From NCBI GenBank assembly GCA_004352715.1, contig SCFE01000092.1, forward strand, positions 111,078-175,077: a DNA stretch of 64,000 bases. The letters run 5' to 3'. This DNA is from Hofstenia miamia (Eukaryota > Xenacoelomorpha > Acoela). The notes below the pieces were generated by a model that was given only the letters and a program-made list of their open reading frames with translations, was not told the DNA's origin and did no database searches. Numbering within the stretch: position 1 is the first letter of the stretch; each line of letters opens with the position of its first letter. This document shows positions 48,822 through 59,599 of the stretch, piece after piece. The translations under genes were made by a program, and so were the position numbers.

Positions 48822-49240
48822 GGGTGGGAGACGCTGATCTTGTCGATCAACTCAAGAGCACGTATGAATTGGACAGTATATTAAAGTTCAGATTTTATCT
48901 CCGAATTTTCTTCGACTTGATGGATAGAGCCTCCGTCAATTACCACATTGTCTCCAAGAAATTTACTGATAGCAACATTAGTTTGAAAGACTTTAAAGTG
49001 TCAGTCACTGAGGCTCTGATTTCTTATGATTTCAGAGAAAAAGAGGAATCAAAACAACAAAGCTGTCACAGAAGATGCCTTCAGCTCAATTTCAAATGCA
49101 ATGATTGGTGATCTTCCTAAGTTTGAAGAGTGTCGAAGCCGCTGCGGTCTCTGTGCAAGAGAAAAATGTTGAAAGAAAAACTTTTGACTTCTGTGATACA
49201 TGAAATGTACCGTTGTTTTTGAAGGAATGTGATTTAATGA
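48822..49240 (+). pseudogene. piggyBac (PGBD4-type) transposase remnant
   Basis: piggyBac transposases move elements by cutting at TTAA with a DDD catalytic core. The segment GDADLVDQLKSTYELD, then KFRFYLRIFFDLMDRASVNY matches the MGGVDLVDQL and YLRIFFDLLDIAxVN blocks of the catalytic domain's C-terminal half; the third catalytic Asp (GGVD) region is altered to GVGDAD. SLKDFKVSVTEALI follows. After a frameshift the Cys-rich finger is visible: RCGLCAREK, VERKTFDFCDT, a TGA where a Cys codon is expected, and NVPLFLKEC. No ATG start or N-terminal half is present. It belongs to a lineage distinct from the remnant at 20.7 kb. Confidence 0.8.
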
Positions 49241-49393
49241 TTCTCATGGTGGCGAATGACGATGCATTGTACTTACTGATATTGTTTGTAATTTCATATT
49301 CAAGAAATATCGTATTTACAAAGCTTCTAGATAATATTTAAAATGAGGACGATATTAAGTAGAATCTATTATTAAAAAGAACTGGAAAATATA

Positions 49394-49624
49394 CAGGGTG
49401 TCCGTAAAGTCTGGACACAGGAAAATTAACCATTTTTCAATGTAGGCTTTATAATTATTCATATTTTTTGCATCCATGCATCAAGAAAGATTTAAACTTA
49501 TAGTTCTCAGTGACTATGGATGCTTAATTTAAAAATTTAATGTACTTTATCCGGAAAGAAGTTCAATTTTAGATAGTGGCGAAATTATATAATTTTTTTG
49601 TGTCCAGTCATTATGGACACCCTG
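49394..49624. mobile_element. Mariner-type MITE, 231 bp
   Basis: The left end is CAGGGTGTCCGTAAAGTCTG followed by GACAC. The reverse complement of the right end is CAGGGTGTCCATAATGACTG followed by GACAC, so 22 of 25 terminal bases match. Both ends are flanked by TA (49392-49393 and 49625-49626), the target duplication of Tc1/mariner elements. ACAGGGTGTCC ends are common among mariner-like MITEs. There is no coding region, so it depended on a transposase supplied elsewhere. Confidence 0.85.
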
Positions 49625-49639
49625 TATAGATAAAAAAGT

Positions 49640-52600
49640 TAATTAATTTTACATTTACTGACGATTGGGCCATCCGTGACCAATAAAAGATTTTCGACAC
49701 AAAGTATATTTTGAACAAAATGGGTACAGATTATGTTATGCTATCCCTCTGAAAGCAATATTAACTAAAAAATAGTTAAAATTATTGCCCAATTACTTAT
49801 ATCATCGTTAAAGGGTTAACTTACCATCAAAACATTAATAAAAAATGTAGATGCGATAATTAACAGAGATCTTAATTAATTGAAGAAAAATGAAAGAGTT
49901 GAAATTTCACAGTTGATCAAATCATTATGGAAATTAATCAAATTACTAAAACTAAACTGACATTTTTTATTACTAGAAAAAGAACGGGTTCTCTGTATAC
50001 CGTGATAAATACTATCTAACAAATAAAAATTCAATTCTGTCGCAATAAAGACTAAGCCGTTCATTGATATTTCATGCTTAAATTTTGAGCTAGGCAATGA
50101 AAATAAATGGTGGGTTAAGGAAAGTAAAATCCTGAGCAAATTTTGATGAATATGAAAATTTAGTTAGCATGCAAATCAAAAAATGTTTAGACAAAATGTA
50201 AAACCTAGAAGTCAACCATAATTAGTAGTTGCTATAATAGCAAAAAGTGAGTACAAACTTTTAAAAACAAAGTAATAAACATATTTTTTTAAGTCCTTTG
50301 TACATAAATTAACATAAGAATAGAGTGTAAACCACATATTAGGATTTCAAAAACAGTATTTTCCTCTTCATTCATTGATTAATCTTGGTTGTTCGATTGA
50401 TTCAGTTCAACTGTAAATTAATCTGTGATTTTTTTGCTTGGCAAATTATAATTATTGTTTTTTGATGTAGTTAAATGTGATATTTTAATAGTAAATGCTA
50501 TCTTAAATATTTTCCAACTTTCGAAATTACATTATATAGAGAAAACAATTTTTAGTGTAATATATAAGACTTATATCTAGAAAATAATTATTTCGAAAAA
50601 AAACATTTAATGATGCACGCAAAAAGGATTTCTTTGTGATAATAACAGTGCAAGATTTTTACCAGTGTTGTATAAATTCCATGCTCACAATCTCTCAAAC
50701 CAGGCACACAATTTCATGTATGTAAATCATTTAAATAAATGTGACGAAATTTCATTGTATATATGTGTTAACAACTTGCAAATGAATGAGGACTTTACTG
50801 AAATGTACAAATATATTTTGAATATATATAAATGCTTGTACTAAACTAATTACTAATTTTTTAAAGTGAGATTCAAGGTCTCAAATTATTCCTATGTATC
50901 TATTAAAAAGGCTTTCCAATAAGAAAACGATAGCTAAAAAATAAGAAACTATGTTTCAACTTTCATAGAAATTGATTCACTAGAAAAATATATTTTTTAA
51001 TGTATATCGTTAGATTGGAATTAATGTAACATACTTGTTATACAATGCCATACAAGCAATGCATTGTAGTGTTATCTAATATAGTTTGATACAGTTTGAT
51101 GTGTTGTGAATTATCGTTATGAGGTTTGATGCAGGACTTGTCAAGGAATTAACAAAACTTTATAAATATATGACTTTATAGTTTTAAAATTTATGTTACC
51201 AAAAGTGCTTAATTTGGTTTTTGCTGTTACTTCATTTATCCTTGTAATGACACTTTAAGTATGCATGTACAAAAGCACACTTGAAGGTTTTTTGTTGCTT
51301 CAATATATTATATTTGCATAACATTTAGCTACGGACACGGACAAACCTACAGACCTATTTTTATGGGTACAGGCTACGGACCATGCACGGGCCCTACCCC
51401 AGAATATAACGAAATACTACATGTGCGAAAAAATGCATATCTATTGCAATAATGTAACCTAAAGCATAGTGCATCATCCGCCAATGTAGCATTGAACAGA
51501 ATTAAATTATCGCATGATGTAACAATAAATTTTAAGTTGACAAGTCTTAAAAATCATTCGAGCATATGCCAATGAAGAAGACAATTCTATATTTAGAAAT
51601 AATTTGAATTAAAAATACTGATAACGATTCTGAAAGCGTCAAGAAATACAGCAACAAAAATGAAACAACAAAGAATGTATTGAAACATTTGTAATAATTA
51701 ACTTGGAGAATTCTTAAGAAATTAAGTTAAGTGCTTTAATAGATATGGCCATTTTTGAAAATGATTTAGTTGCTTTACAAAATTTAAATGAGTCAAAAAT
51801 ACGCCGTTGAAATTATTGTGAAGTAACAGTTGATGCAGAATTTGACCTTACAATGAAGAATTGAGTTTTTAAGGAATTCACTTTTAGTGTTAAAGAACCA
51901 AAATATTTAATGGGAAGTACAATAATTTTTTCGAGAGTTTGAATCGATATTGTAAACGTCACATTTATTTAAATCAGACAAAGCATTTAAATAAATATAA
52001 AATAAGTAACTCAAAATTGTTCCCCGAGGCACTCCATTTTTAGTACAAACTCAATCTGAAAAAGATTCATTAAGCTTAACTCGTTGCATATGATTATATT
52101 AATACAAATCACTAGAGGCCTTAACAAGCAATTTTTGAGCATTCATTATCATCTCTGGTTTTTCTCCATTCTCAATAGTTTTTATTTAAGCCTCGATAGT
52201 AGAAATACCTTTACAAAACCATACTATGTTTTAGAGTAAAAATCATTTTCACAAAGATACTAATAAATTTGATTAAAAAGAATTCGTTTAAATATTTTGC
52301 TAATTGGGGAACTGATTGAAATGGGTCTATAATTTTAACATTCTTCAGGATCGTCATTTTTATAATTTCAAATTTGAATTTGACCTGAAAAAAGAAGAAT
52401 GTCTTATACATGCATTTAAGATGTAACATATTAGTTAAGTTATTTAGTCAGCTGTGAGTTTTTGCATTTAATTATTTACTTTTTGGTTTGATGGGTGCGG
52501 ATGGCAGTCAGTTGCTCGTACATCAGTATCAAAGGAGTTAAAAAATATAAAGGTACAGGAAAATATTAAATAGATAAATCATTACCACATATGCATACAG

Positions 52601-53430
52601 AAAACAAGCCAGTATCTGAGTTTTCATTTGTTTCATGTTTTGATGAATTTTTAAAGCCATAATGGTGATTACTTTCTGCAATTCATTCCAAATTCACCTT
52701 AATTGGGATATGAAAACAATTTCGTAATAAACAGTAATGTATTGCTTTCGAAGTTTGAGAGGGCATTCAAAATATGGTAGAGGGTGGTAATGAGCCTCAA
52801 ATGTAGGCAAGTAGGTTAAGTATAACTCAGGATACAGCCCAGTAAATTAGCAAATAGACCAAGTGAGACAATAAAAATTATTTACACATGAATTTAACAT
52901 TCAAAGAAAAAACAAATCCAAACGATACAGCTAAATATGAACATGTCTTGGACATACAATTCTCAGAAACAAAAATTAAAATCGTAGTGAATCTTAAAAT
53001 TTATGAGTGACAGACAATTTAAATCATTCAATTTTAGTATGAAAAGTTGGGTACAAGATGTGTATTCAATGTTGGAAAACTCAGTTAAAATCCTTCGCCT
53101 AATTAAAGGAAAACGAATAAGAAACTATTTGTTAAATAAAAAAATTAACTATATTTAAAACTATTCTCATAAAATTGAACTACAACTTCTTGCTTCTTTT
53201 GGTGGCTTTTGATGAAGAAACTAAAATAGAATCATTCACTACATAAAAATAAAATTTTCATAACTTTCCTACAGTCGAAAGCAGTTCAAATAGTTACTAA
53301 CCTTGTTTAAGTAAGCAAAAATGATTCTGACACTCTCATGCAAATCAAATTACTTTCTATAAAACAAACATTTTTTCGACTGCGCATGCACATTTGCATA
53401 AACCAATATAAATAACCGCAGGATTTTCCT
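49640..53430. other. AT-rich non-coding stretch
   Basis: Frames at 49876-50139 and 52211-52429 (minus strand) are hydrophobic AT-codon products without domains. A GC-richer segment at 51325-51405 contains three CTACGGAC/CTACAGAC-like words. No gene or element was recognised in 3.8 kb. Confidence 0.5.
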
Positions 53431-53453
53431 TACAAGTATTATTTTTGTTTGAA

Positions 53454-53958
53454 ATGTCAAAGAAGACAACGCCAATGGCTGGTTACAAAAAAACATGGAG
53501 GACAAAAAAACTTTCTGAAAAATCTATAAATGCAATCAAAGATGAATCTTAGACTTCTCTCCAGTCAATTAAAACAGAACTGGGGAGATGGCCACAAGTT
53601 TCCTCATCGAGCTGTTCATCATATATCGCATAAGTATGGTTGATAGACCATTGAACATTGCAACACAGAAATCTTAAAATCTTGCCTGTGATTGACAAAT
53701 TATTTTCTCAAATTTGAACTGCACCAATCTCGCAGAAGAAACCAATATAGACGTTCTCTCAAACTGGCCATCACAAAGCGATGATTTGAATATAAAAAAG
53801 CATGTCTGGGCTCACGTCAAATTGAAGCTTAGCCATAATCGTGCCGAAATGTAGTAGAATTATGACAGCAAGTTGAAAAAGCATTTTATGATGTCTCTGA
53901 TGACTATCTTACAAAACTTTATTATTCACTACCACAAGAGACACTCAGTGATCATTAA
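53454..53958 (+). pseudogene. Tc1-like transposase pseudogene with internal deletion
   Basis: An ATG at 53454 opens a frame with KTWRTKKLSEKSINAIKDES and, after a stop, SIKTELGRWPQVSS, equivalent to the N-terminal helix-turn-helix DNA-binding part. The 3' part gives NWPSQSDDLN then KKHVWAHVKLKL, the WPSQSPDLNPIEHVWAHLK block of Tc1 transposases. After a frameshift QQVEKAFYDVSDDYLTKLYY and SLPQ lead to a TAA at 53956. Only about 500 bp remain where a full gene needs about 1 kb; most of the catalytic domain between these parts is missing. Terminal repeats were not found. It is a different subfamily from the element at 17.5 kb. Confidence 0.75.
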
Positions 53959-54420
53959 ATAATCGAAACTAATTTGAATTTAGTATTTTTGAAATGTATA
54001 GTAATATACATGTATAATTAAAAATAATGTTTCAAAAAATAATAAACTGCTATAGAGAATCATTTGATTTGAATGAGAGTCAGAATTATTTTTGCAAACT
54101 TAAACAAGTTAGTAACTATTCGAACTGCTTTCGGCTGTTGGAAAATTCTGAAGATTATTTTTTCTTTGCACTCAGAAATGCTAATAAAGCCTACAATAAC
54201 TTAGGCCAAAATTAGGCGATTTCCATTGTCAACTAATATGTAATAACATAAAAAGAAAAGGTTTTGACTGTCGGGATCTTTATTGTTGGCACTGTAGAAT
54301 TCTGCAATGAAATTTAGATAGCAATTTGAGTTTGTCAAATGAAGTGCAGCATTGCACACGCAATGCAATTAAAGCTTATGTGATTACTTTTTGCAGGGAT
54401 ATTTAAAATCTGTACAATAA

Positions 54421-54580
54421 AAGTAGTAAAAAAGGCCCAGTTTGATATAAAGCCATATAAATTATTCAATTATTAACCTTTTTAAACTATGCACCAATAT
54501 GTTTTTGAGCAATTTAAAAAGGGGTATAATTGAATAATTATTTATATGGGTATATATCAAACCGGATTTTTTTTACTACT
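54421..54580. mobile_element. Fold-back / MITE element with 65-70-bp inverted repeats
   Basis: The left arm (54422-54486) reads AGTAGTAAAAAAGG, then CAGTTTGATATA, CCATATAAA, TTATTCAATTAT and CCTTTTTAAA. The right arm (54511-54580) is its close reverse complement, with a few substitutions and small indels. The loop is only about 24 bases. AATAA flanks both ends (54416-54420 and 54581-54585) as a possible 5-bp target duplication. There is no coding capacity. If transcribed it would form a long imperfect hairpin RNA. Confidence 0.8.
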
Positions 54581-54849
54581 AATAACACTAGAAAAAGGAG
54601 GACAAAAATCTACAACAATTAAAAAGCGAAGTGAACAAGATTAAGGAGGCATTGAAAAAATTCTATTGATGACAGTAATAAATAAGCTAGCCATATGATT
54701 AACACTAATGAAAAAGAATTGTGGGCAAGAGCTCTGTGAGTGCGGACTTAGAGGAAGAAAGTAGAAGCACCAAAGAGTATAAATTACGAAGGTGCGACTT
54801 GAAAATAATCAAAGGGATCAATATCAAATTTTTCTAGCAAATGAGATTA

Positions 54850-55860
54850 AAAAAAATTGAAAAAAAGTGAGGAGTGTAGTGGATAACAAATGGAAGCAAA
54901 TGGTAGACGCAGGAATGTTCCGGTGGGGCAGAAATGAGAATGTAGTTTTAAGTTACAGTAAAAGGAACAAAATAGAACGGAAACAAGATCAAATATAATC
55001 AAGAACAGCACGGAGTGGAATGGAATGAAGAAAAAAACTAAGGAAAGGCGCATAGAATGACAGGAGTATTTAGTGGAGTAAAATTCAAGATGATTAAAAG
55101 AGAACCTATTAAGTAGTCTATAAAATACTGATTGAATTAAAGTGTAGAACCACCAAAATAGTAGATTGCAATGTCATCGACATAGTAAACTGCAGGGGCA
55201 TGGCTTGGGGCACAAGGAAAAAGAAGGGCAAAAAAAGAACTTTGAAGCCAGCCAACAAAAATAGAAGCAAAATGGAAATGGGTATTCCTTGAGGATTGTT
55301 AGATATATAGTTTGGGAAAACTGATAAGAGTCATCAGTGACCAGAGTAATGGAATGGGGAGTTTTATTAAAACCCTTAGAGACGTCGAAAAGCTAGTTTC
55401 CTTTGCATTTGTACCAAGACCATTATACAGATAATAGGCGCCAAGTATGATGCGTAATCATGAAACGGTGAGGAGGATAGAAACGAAATTGATGATGGCA
55501 AAGAAGGGGTTTGATACTGGGTAAGAGATTTCAATAAAAAGATTTCAAAGACACTAAAGATCTTGAAAAAATGATAGTTTATTGTCAGCCGTTTTTTGGG
55601 TGGACAGATTTCAAAGTTGGATTTATGAAGACAATCTCCCGTTGTGAGGAAAAATACAAGTCTAGCGAATTTCAGCGAAAAGATGTTGCAGAAATGGAGC
55701 AAAGGCCAGAACAATTTTGTTGAAAATAATATGGGGAAGGTAATCAGGTAAGGCAGACCAGACAAAGGATATTTAAGGAGGTTGTAGATATCACTTAGAT
55801 CAAAGAAAACATCGAAATGAATCAGGAGATTATTGCAACGATAAAAGCAAAATCTCAATA
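54850..55860 (-). pseudogene. Jockey-like non-LTR retrotransposon reverse transcriptase, decayed
   Basis: Reading the minus strand with frame shifts, RT motifs occur in order. First comes PHIIFNKIVLAFAPFLQHLF then TCIFPHNGRLSS (early RT). FDVSKGFNKTPHS follows, equivalent to DVSKAFDxxxH, with the usual AFD changed to GFN. NPQGIPIS at 55286-55297 stands for the NGVPQGS block, and YYVDDIAIYY around 55173-55184 is the catalytic YxDD box, in a different frame. HLEFYSTKYSCHSMRLSL follows, the post-catalytic region. The 160-codon hydrophobic frame at 55376-55858 is part of this region read out of register. Multiple stops show it is dead; no endonuclease or 3' tail was identified. Confidence 0.6.
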
Positions 55861-56102
55861 ACCACAGACGTATCTTCTGTATCTATTCGTTTGGTGAATA
55901 TGATGTACAAACAGAGGTGTCATACAATACGAACTGATCCCGAAGTTTGCATTAACTGAAAAAGAAATAATATCAGTGTGTGTGCGTTCGCTTATCCTTT
56001 TGTTTCACATACTGATAGCTATGTCTGAGTATAGAAAAGTAATTTGTGGAAAATAAACAAAATTTCAATATGACCCTCATTTTAATGACGGTAAAATGTT
56101 AC

Positions 56103-56273
56103 GTACATTTATTGCACAAAGGTGAGTAATGGTCTGGTAAGCACTTTAAGGCATTTTGAGCTGTTTTAATGACATCTTTGGAGAAAATACTGCTGGATTT
56201 GTAGGCCTTACAATCCTCAAATGCGGATAACCAATCCTGTTTTTCTTGAACGGTTCTCGTTTTCAATAAATAT
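56103..56273 (-). CDS. Putative exon: PH-domain end plus FYVE start (FGD-like)
   Basis: This stop-free 171-nt stretch has a TTTAG acceptor (AG at 56274-56275) and an AC|GTAACA donor, with phase 2 at both ends. It encodes YLLKTRTVQEKQDWLSAFED and, after CKAYKSSSIFSKDVIKTAQN, the segment ALKCLPDHYSPLCNKC. The first part has the shape of the last strand and C-terminal helix of a PH domain (the x-x-A/TRT-x-EEK-x-x-W pattern). The last part fits the PD-x5-C-x2-C start of a FYVE finger in the order found in FGD-type Rho/Cdc42 exchange factors, which act at membranes. The FYVE Trp is replaced by Cys. Neighbouring exons were not found, so it may be a lone exon of a gene with long introns, a pseudogene, or chance. 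Confidence 0.45.
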
Positions 56274-57385
56274 CTAAATTGTAAGATTACTTCTTACAAA
56301 ATATTGATAAAACATTAAATATAACAAAAATTTGAAAATCAAACGCCAAAATGAGGTTTCAAATCCAATTAATAAGGCAAGCCAATAAAGCCCTCTTAAG
56401 GTCATATCTTAAAATTTTAATGAATGTTAATTACCTGCACTTGCCTATGTACGACTACAGCGGGAAGGAATTAGAGATGATCCTGCAATTTTAAATCACT
56501 CCATAAAGTGACCCTTGCGATAGATACAATTTGGCTAGTATGAAAATAATAGACCAAACATTTTTTTTGAATTTCTGTTAATTATCCAAATCTTCGATTA
56601 TTAAGTGTACATTAACATAATTAAGTATTTCATATTGCCATATTATTATGAAATAATAGCTAGAAAGCTTTTAGTAGTGGCTTTTAATGTTTGATATTGG
56701 TATTTCACTAGAATGGCGAGTAAAAAAACAGAATGCACAAATGAGCTATGACCGATCTGTCATGCTGCAACCTACATTAAAGCATGTTTTGGGTCATGAT
56801 TGTGCTAAAGACTAGATTCAGTTCAGATGTAACAATTCAAATTTTCTTTAAGGAATATTTTACATTATTTAATCTCTGGCTGGTAAGTAATTGTTTAATA
56901 AAACAGTATTATATACAAAATCCATCGTATTTCAACTACTTTGAAAATAACAAAGCAACTTGGATTACATTTGCTTAAATAAAGGTTTCCATTTTTTTGG
57001 AATGTAGAATTTCATCCCCGACCGAAAAAAAATTAACTAAATTTAGGATTTTTTCTCAATATGGTCATCACACCTTTTAGAGAATGTATATTGTGTACTC
57101 AGTAAACTATTCAAATTGATGAAAAAAGAAAGAAATGATAATCCCTGCACTGTGACTAATAAAACTTTTCAACTACCATGGTACAGTATGTTATTTCGAT
57201 TGCTCTTGTCTTATTGATTACAAAAAATGATCTTTATATGCTATTAATAAAATGTTTTTTTTTAAACATTCATCATTCATGTGCTAGATTTTGAATCGTT
57301 CTTATGGCTATGTCCCAAATGCTTTCTGTGCGAATCTGAATTAGCATGATTGACAAAATTAATCAAATGGAACAAACTTTCAATT
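56274..57385. other. AT-rich non-coding stretch
   Basis: No supported feature between the putative minus-strand exon and the CR1/L2-like element. Confidence 0.5.
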
Positions 57386-57441
57386 TTCGACAGGATCGAC
57401 CCTGAATTAGAAACTATTGAAATGTTCCTAACATCCTTGGT

Positions 57442-57750
57442 ATGAACGATGCAGTCAATGACATGTTTGGACTGGGTAAATTTGCCGATAAGCGGGTAAG
57501 ATCTACTATTGTTGACGTCGGCTCTGTGTGGAGATGGCGTTGTATTCTTGCTTCAGCATCCAAGATGAAATTTTTTAACGACTACAAAGTGTTTGTTAAA
57601 CCTGAGTTAAGTGAGGCAGATCGTAAGATTGACAAGAAGCTTTTGGAAAAGCGCTACGCTCTAATGACAGTGGATAGTATTTCTAGGAAGCGTATTAAAA
57701 TACGAAATTTGAAACTCTATGTGGACGATAACGAGCAATCACTTGATTGA
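57442..57750 (+). pseudogene. Non-LTR retrotransposon ORF1, C-terminal fragment
   Basis: 102 codons encode NDAVNDMFGLGKFADKRVRS, then KVFVKPELSEADRKIDKKLL and EKRYAL, typical of the RRM-like/CTD region of non-LTR ORF1 nucleic-acid-binding proteins (LGK-x-x-x-x-xRP, VFIxPDLTxxER). A preceding frame (DPELETIEMFLTSL, about 57396-57440) continues the homology one frame off, so a single-base deletion separates them. The N-terminal part is absent. Confidence 0.6.
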
Positions 57751-57799
57751 CTAGACCAATCTCGCACTCAGTCATTTTTGCCTTCAATATTTTTTTAGT

Positions 57800-59495
57800 A
57801 ATGTCAAATCCCTCCGTCACAAATTAGATGAGTTATATGCTATTTTGCTTGATCCGGGCGGCCAATTATCGCTGGACTTAGTTTTGCTTGTTGAGACTCA
57901 TCTCACAGACCTTATATTTTCATCTCATTGATTCATTTATCGCTCTTTGCTTCCCTCTTAAGCGTGTTCGCAAATTTACTAATGATAAACCGTTGATCAA
58001 TTGTATTAAAAATCTTATCAAGAAAAAATGTAAGGCACTCAATTTAGGAACTCAGCTATTCAAGCGCTTGCGAAACAAACTCAATCATTTACTGTCTGTA
58101 TCTCGTCAACGTTTTTTTCGACGTCATCCGGTCCTGACTATCATGAACGTATAATACCTAACTGGGTTCTTAAAGAGTATAGCTATGAACTAGCCCTTCT
58201 TTCTCGATGATTATTAACACTTCTCTTCGTGATTGCTTTGCAACTCCTTTTACATTCGCTAATGTTTGTCTTTTAGAAAAGCATAAACCAATGTGCGATA
58301 TTCATTCTGACCTGCGTCCCCTTTCTTTAACCGCGTCTATTTCGAAAATAATTGAAGAAATTATTTTGTATCAGAACTTATTGACAAGATTATGACTAAT
58401 GTTGACATGAAGCAATTTGGAGTGGTTAAACGCTTTAATCAGCATGATTCACCAGTGGCTACATCATTTGAAAAACAGTACAAAGGCCGAATATCTTCGT
58501 GTTTATCTTCTTGACTTTAAAAAGGCGTTCGATTTTGTAAGTCACCCTTTATTTATTCAGCGCCTCAAGGAAATTGGAGTTCGTCAAGCGACGATTAACT
58601 GGATTACTTCTTTTCTCTCTTTCAGACAACAAAGAGTCGTATTGCCCGATGGGACGTATTCAGACTGGGCACATATTATCGCTGGTGTTCCACAGGAGTC
58701 TAAATTAGGACCCTGGTTATATATACTTTTTATTGATAGTCTTCTTCATGGATTTGAGCAACGGGCCAAATTTTTGACGATACTACTGCATGGGAGTTCG
58801 TAACATTGGCGGAAGAAAACTGTCGGGATAAGTTTAATTCGTCTGTTCTAATTTCTGAAGTGGTTGATTGGTGTCAGTCAAACTTTGCTACTTTAAATAC
58901 GTCTAAGTCTAAAGAGCTATGCGTTTGTTTTCATCGCAATGTCAGTTTACCTCCTCCTATTTCCATCGACGGCGTGAGTATCGACCGTATCTATGAGGTG
59001 AAACTTCTAGGCGTTACCATACAGGACAATCTCAAGTGGGATCAACACATTAAAAATATTGTAACTAAGGCATCGAAACGACTATTCTTTTTGAGGATGT
59101 TATCCCGAAGTGGTCTCCGTGAAAGAGATTTATTCACTGTTAATTCAGCTATTTCTCGGTCTGTTCTTGAGTATGCTGTTCCTGTTTTCCACAACGGCCT
59201 TACCAAAATTCAGTGCGATAGCTTAGAGCGGATTCAAAATCTCACACTTAGAATTATCACTCATGGCCGCCTATCGTATGCAGATGCCCTTAATCATTTT
59301 GGCTGTGAACCAGTTGCATAAAGACGTCAGGCTGCTTGCAACAAATTATTTAAACAAGCAATGTCTTCTTGTCACGTACTTAACCAGTTTATTCCCAACA
59401 CGCGATCTATTGACACATTCCCTTGGAGCACTAATCGTCTTACGCGTTCTTTTATTCCTGCTCAGCTGATGTTGTCTTACCAAGTAGTATATTAG
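57800..59495 (+). pseudogene. Non-LTR retrotransposon ORF2 (endonuclease remnant, RT), broken
   Basis: Starts with SLRHKLDELYAILLDP and LVLLVETHLTD, the N-terminus of an apurinic-type endonuclease, which then jumps at about 57905 to the post-endonuclease linker (FPLKRVRKFTNDKP), so most of the nuclease is lost. RT follows: LLEKHKPMCDIHSDLRPLSL, LLDFKKAFDFVSHP with the first catalytic Asp, and GVPQESKLGPWLY (PQG changed to PQE). The catalytic pair DDTTAWEFVT at 58776 is one base out of frame. ERIQNLTLRIITH and DALNHFGCEP lead to an in-frame stop at 59320, after which the frame stays open to TAG at 59493-59495 (RRQAACNKLFKQAMSS). Confidence 0.85.
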
Positions 59496-59569
59496 TGATC
59501 TTTGTGTATATTTTTTATTTCTTGTACAATTTACTATTATTCAACCTTAAGGTTACGAGGTAAATAAAT

Positions 59570-59591
59570 TTCTCTCTCTCTCTCTCTCTCT
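59570..59591 (+). repeat. (TC)n tail of the non-LTR element
   Basis: About eleven TC units directly after TAAATAAATT, forming the element's 3' end. Confidence 0.85.
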
Positions 59592-59599
59592 GTTCAGAG

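Larger units (their letters stand above)
57390..59592 (+). mobile_element. CR1/L2-like non-LTR retrotransposon, internally deleted
   Basis: About 2.2 kb of a 5'-truncated, GC-richer (so younger or foreign-looking) element. In order it holds an ORF1 C-terminal part, the first residues of the ORF2 endonuclease, a deletion, the RT domain and ORF2 C-terminus. A short 3' UTR with AATAAA-like TAAATAAATT follows, then a terminal (TC)n. Simple-repeat 3' tails are usual for the CR1/L2 group. It cannot be autonomous. Confidence 0.88.

Noticed and set aside
55376-55858. 160-codon hydrophobic minus-strand frame as a membrane protein
   Set aside because: RT motifs appear in and around it in alternating frames; it is part of a decayed retroelement, and the pyrimidine-rich strand makes the product look hydrophobic.
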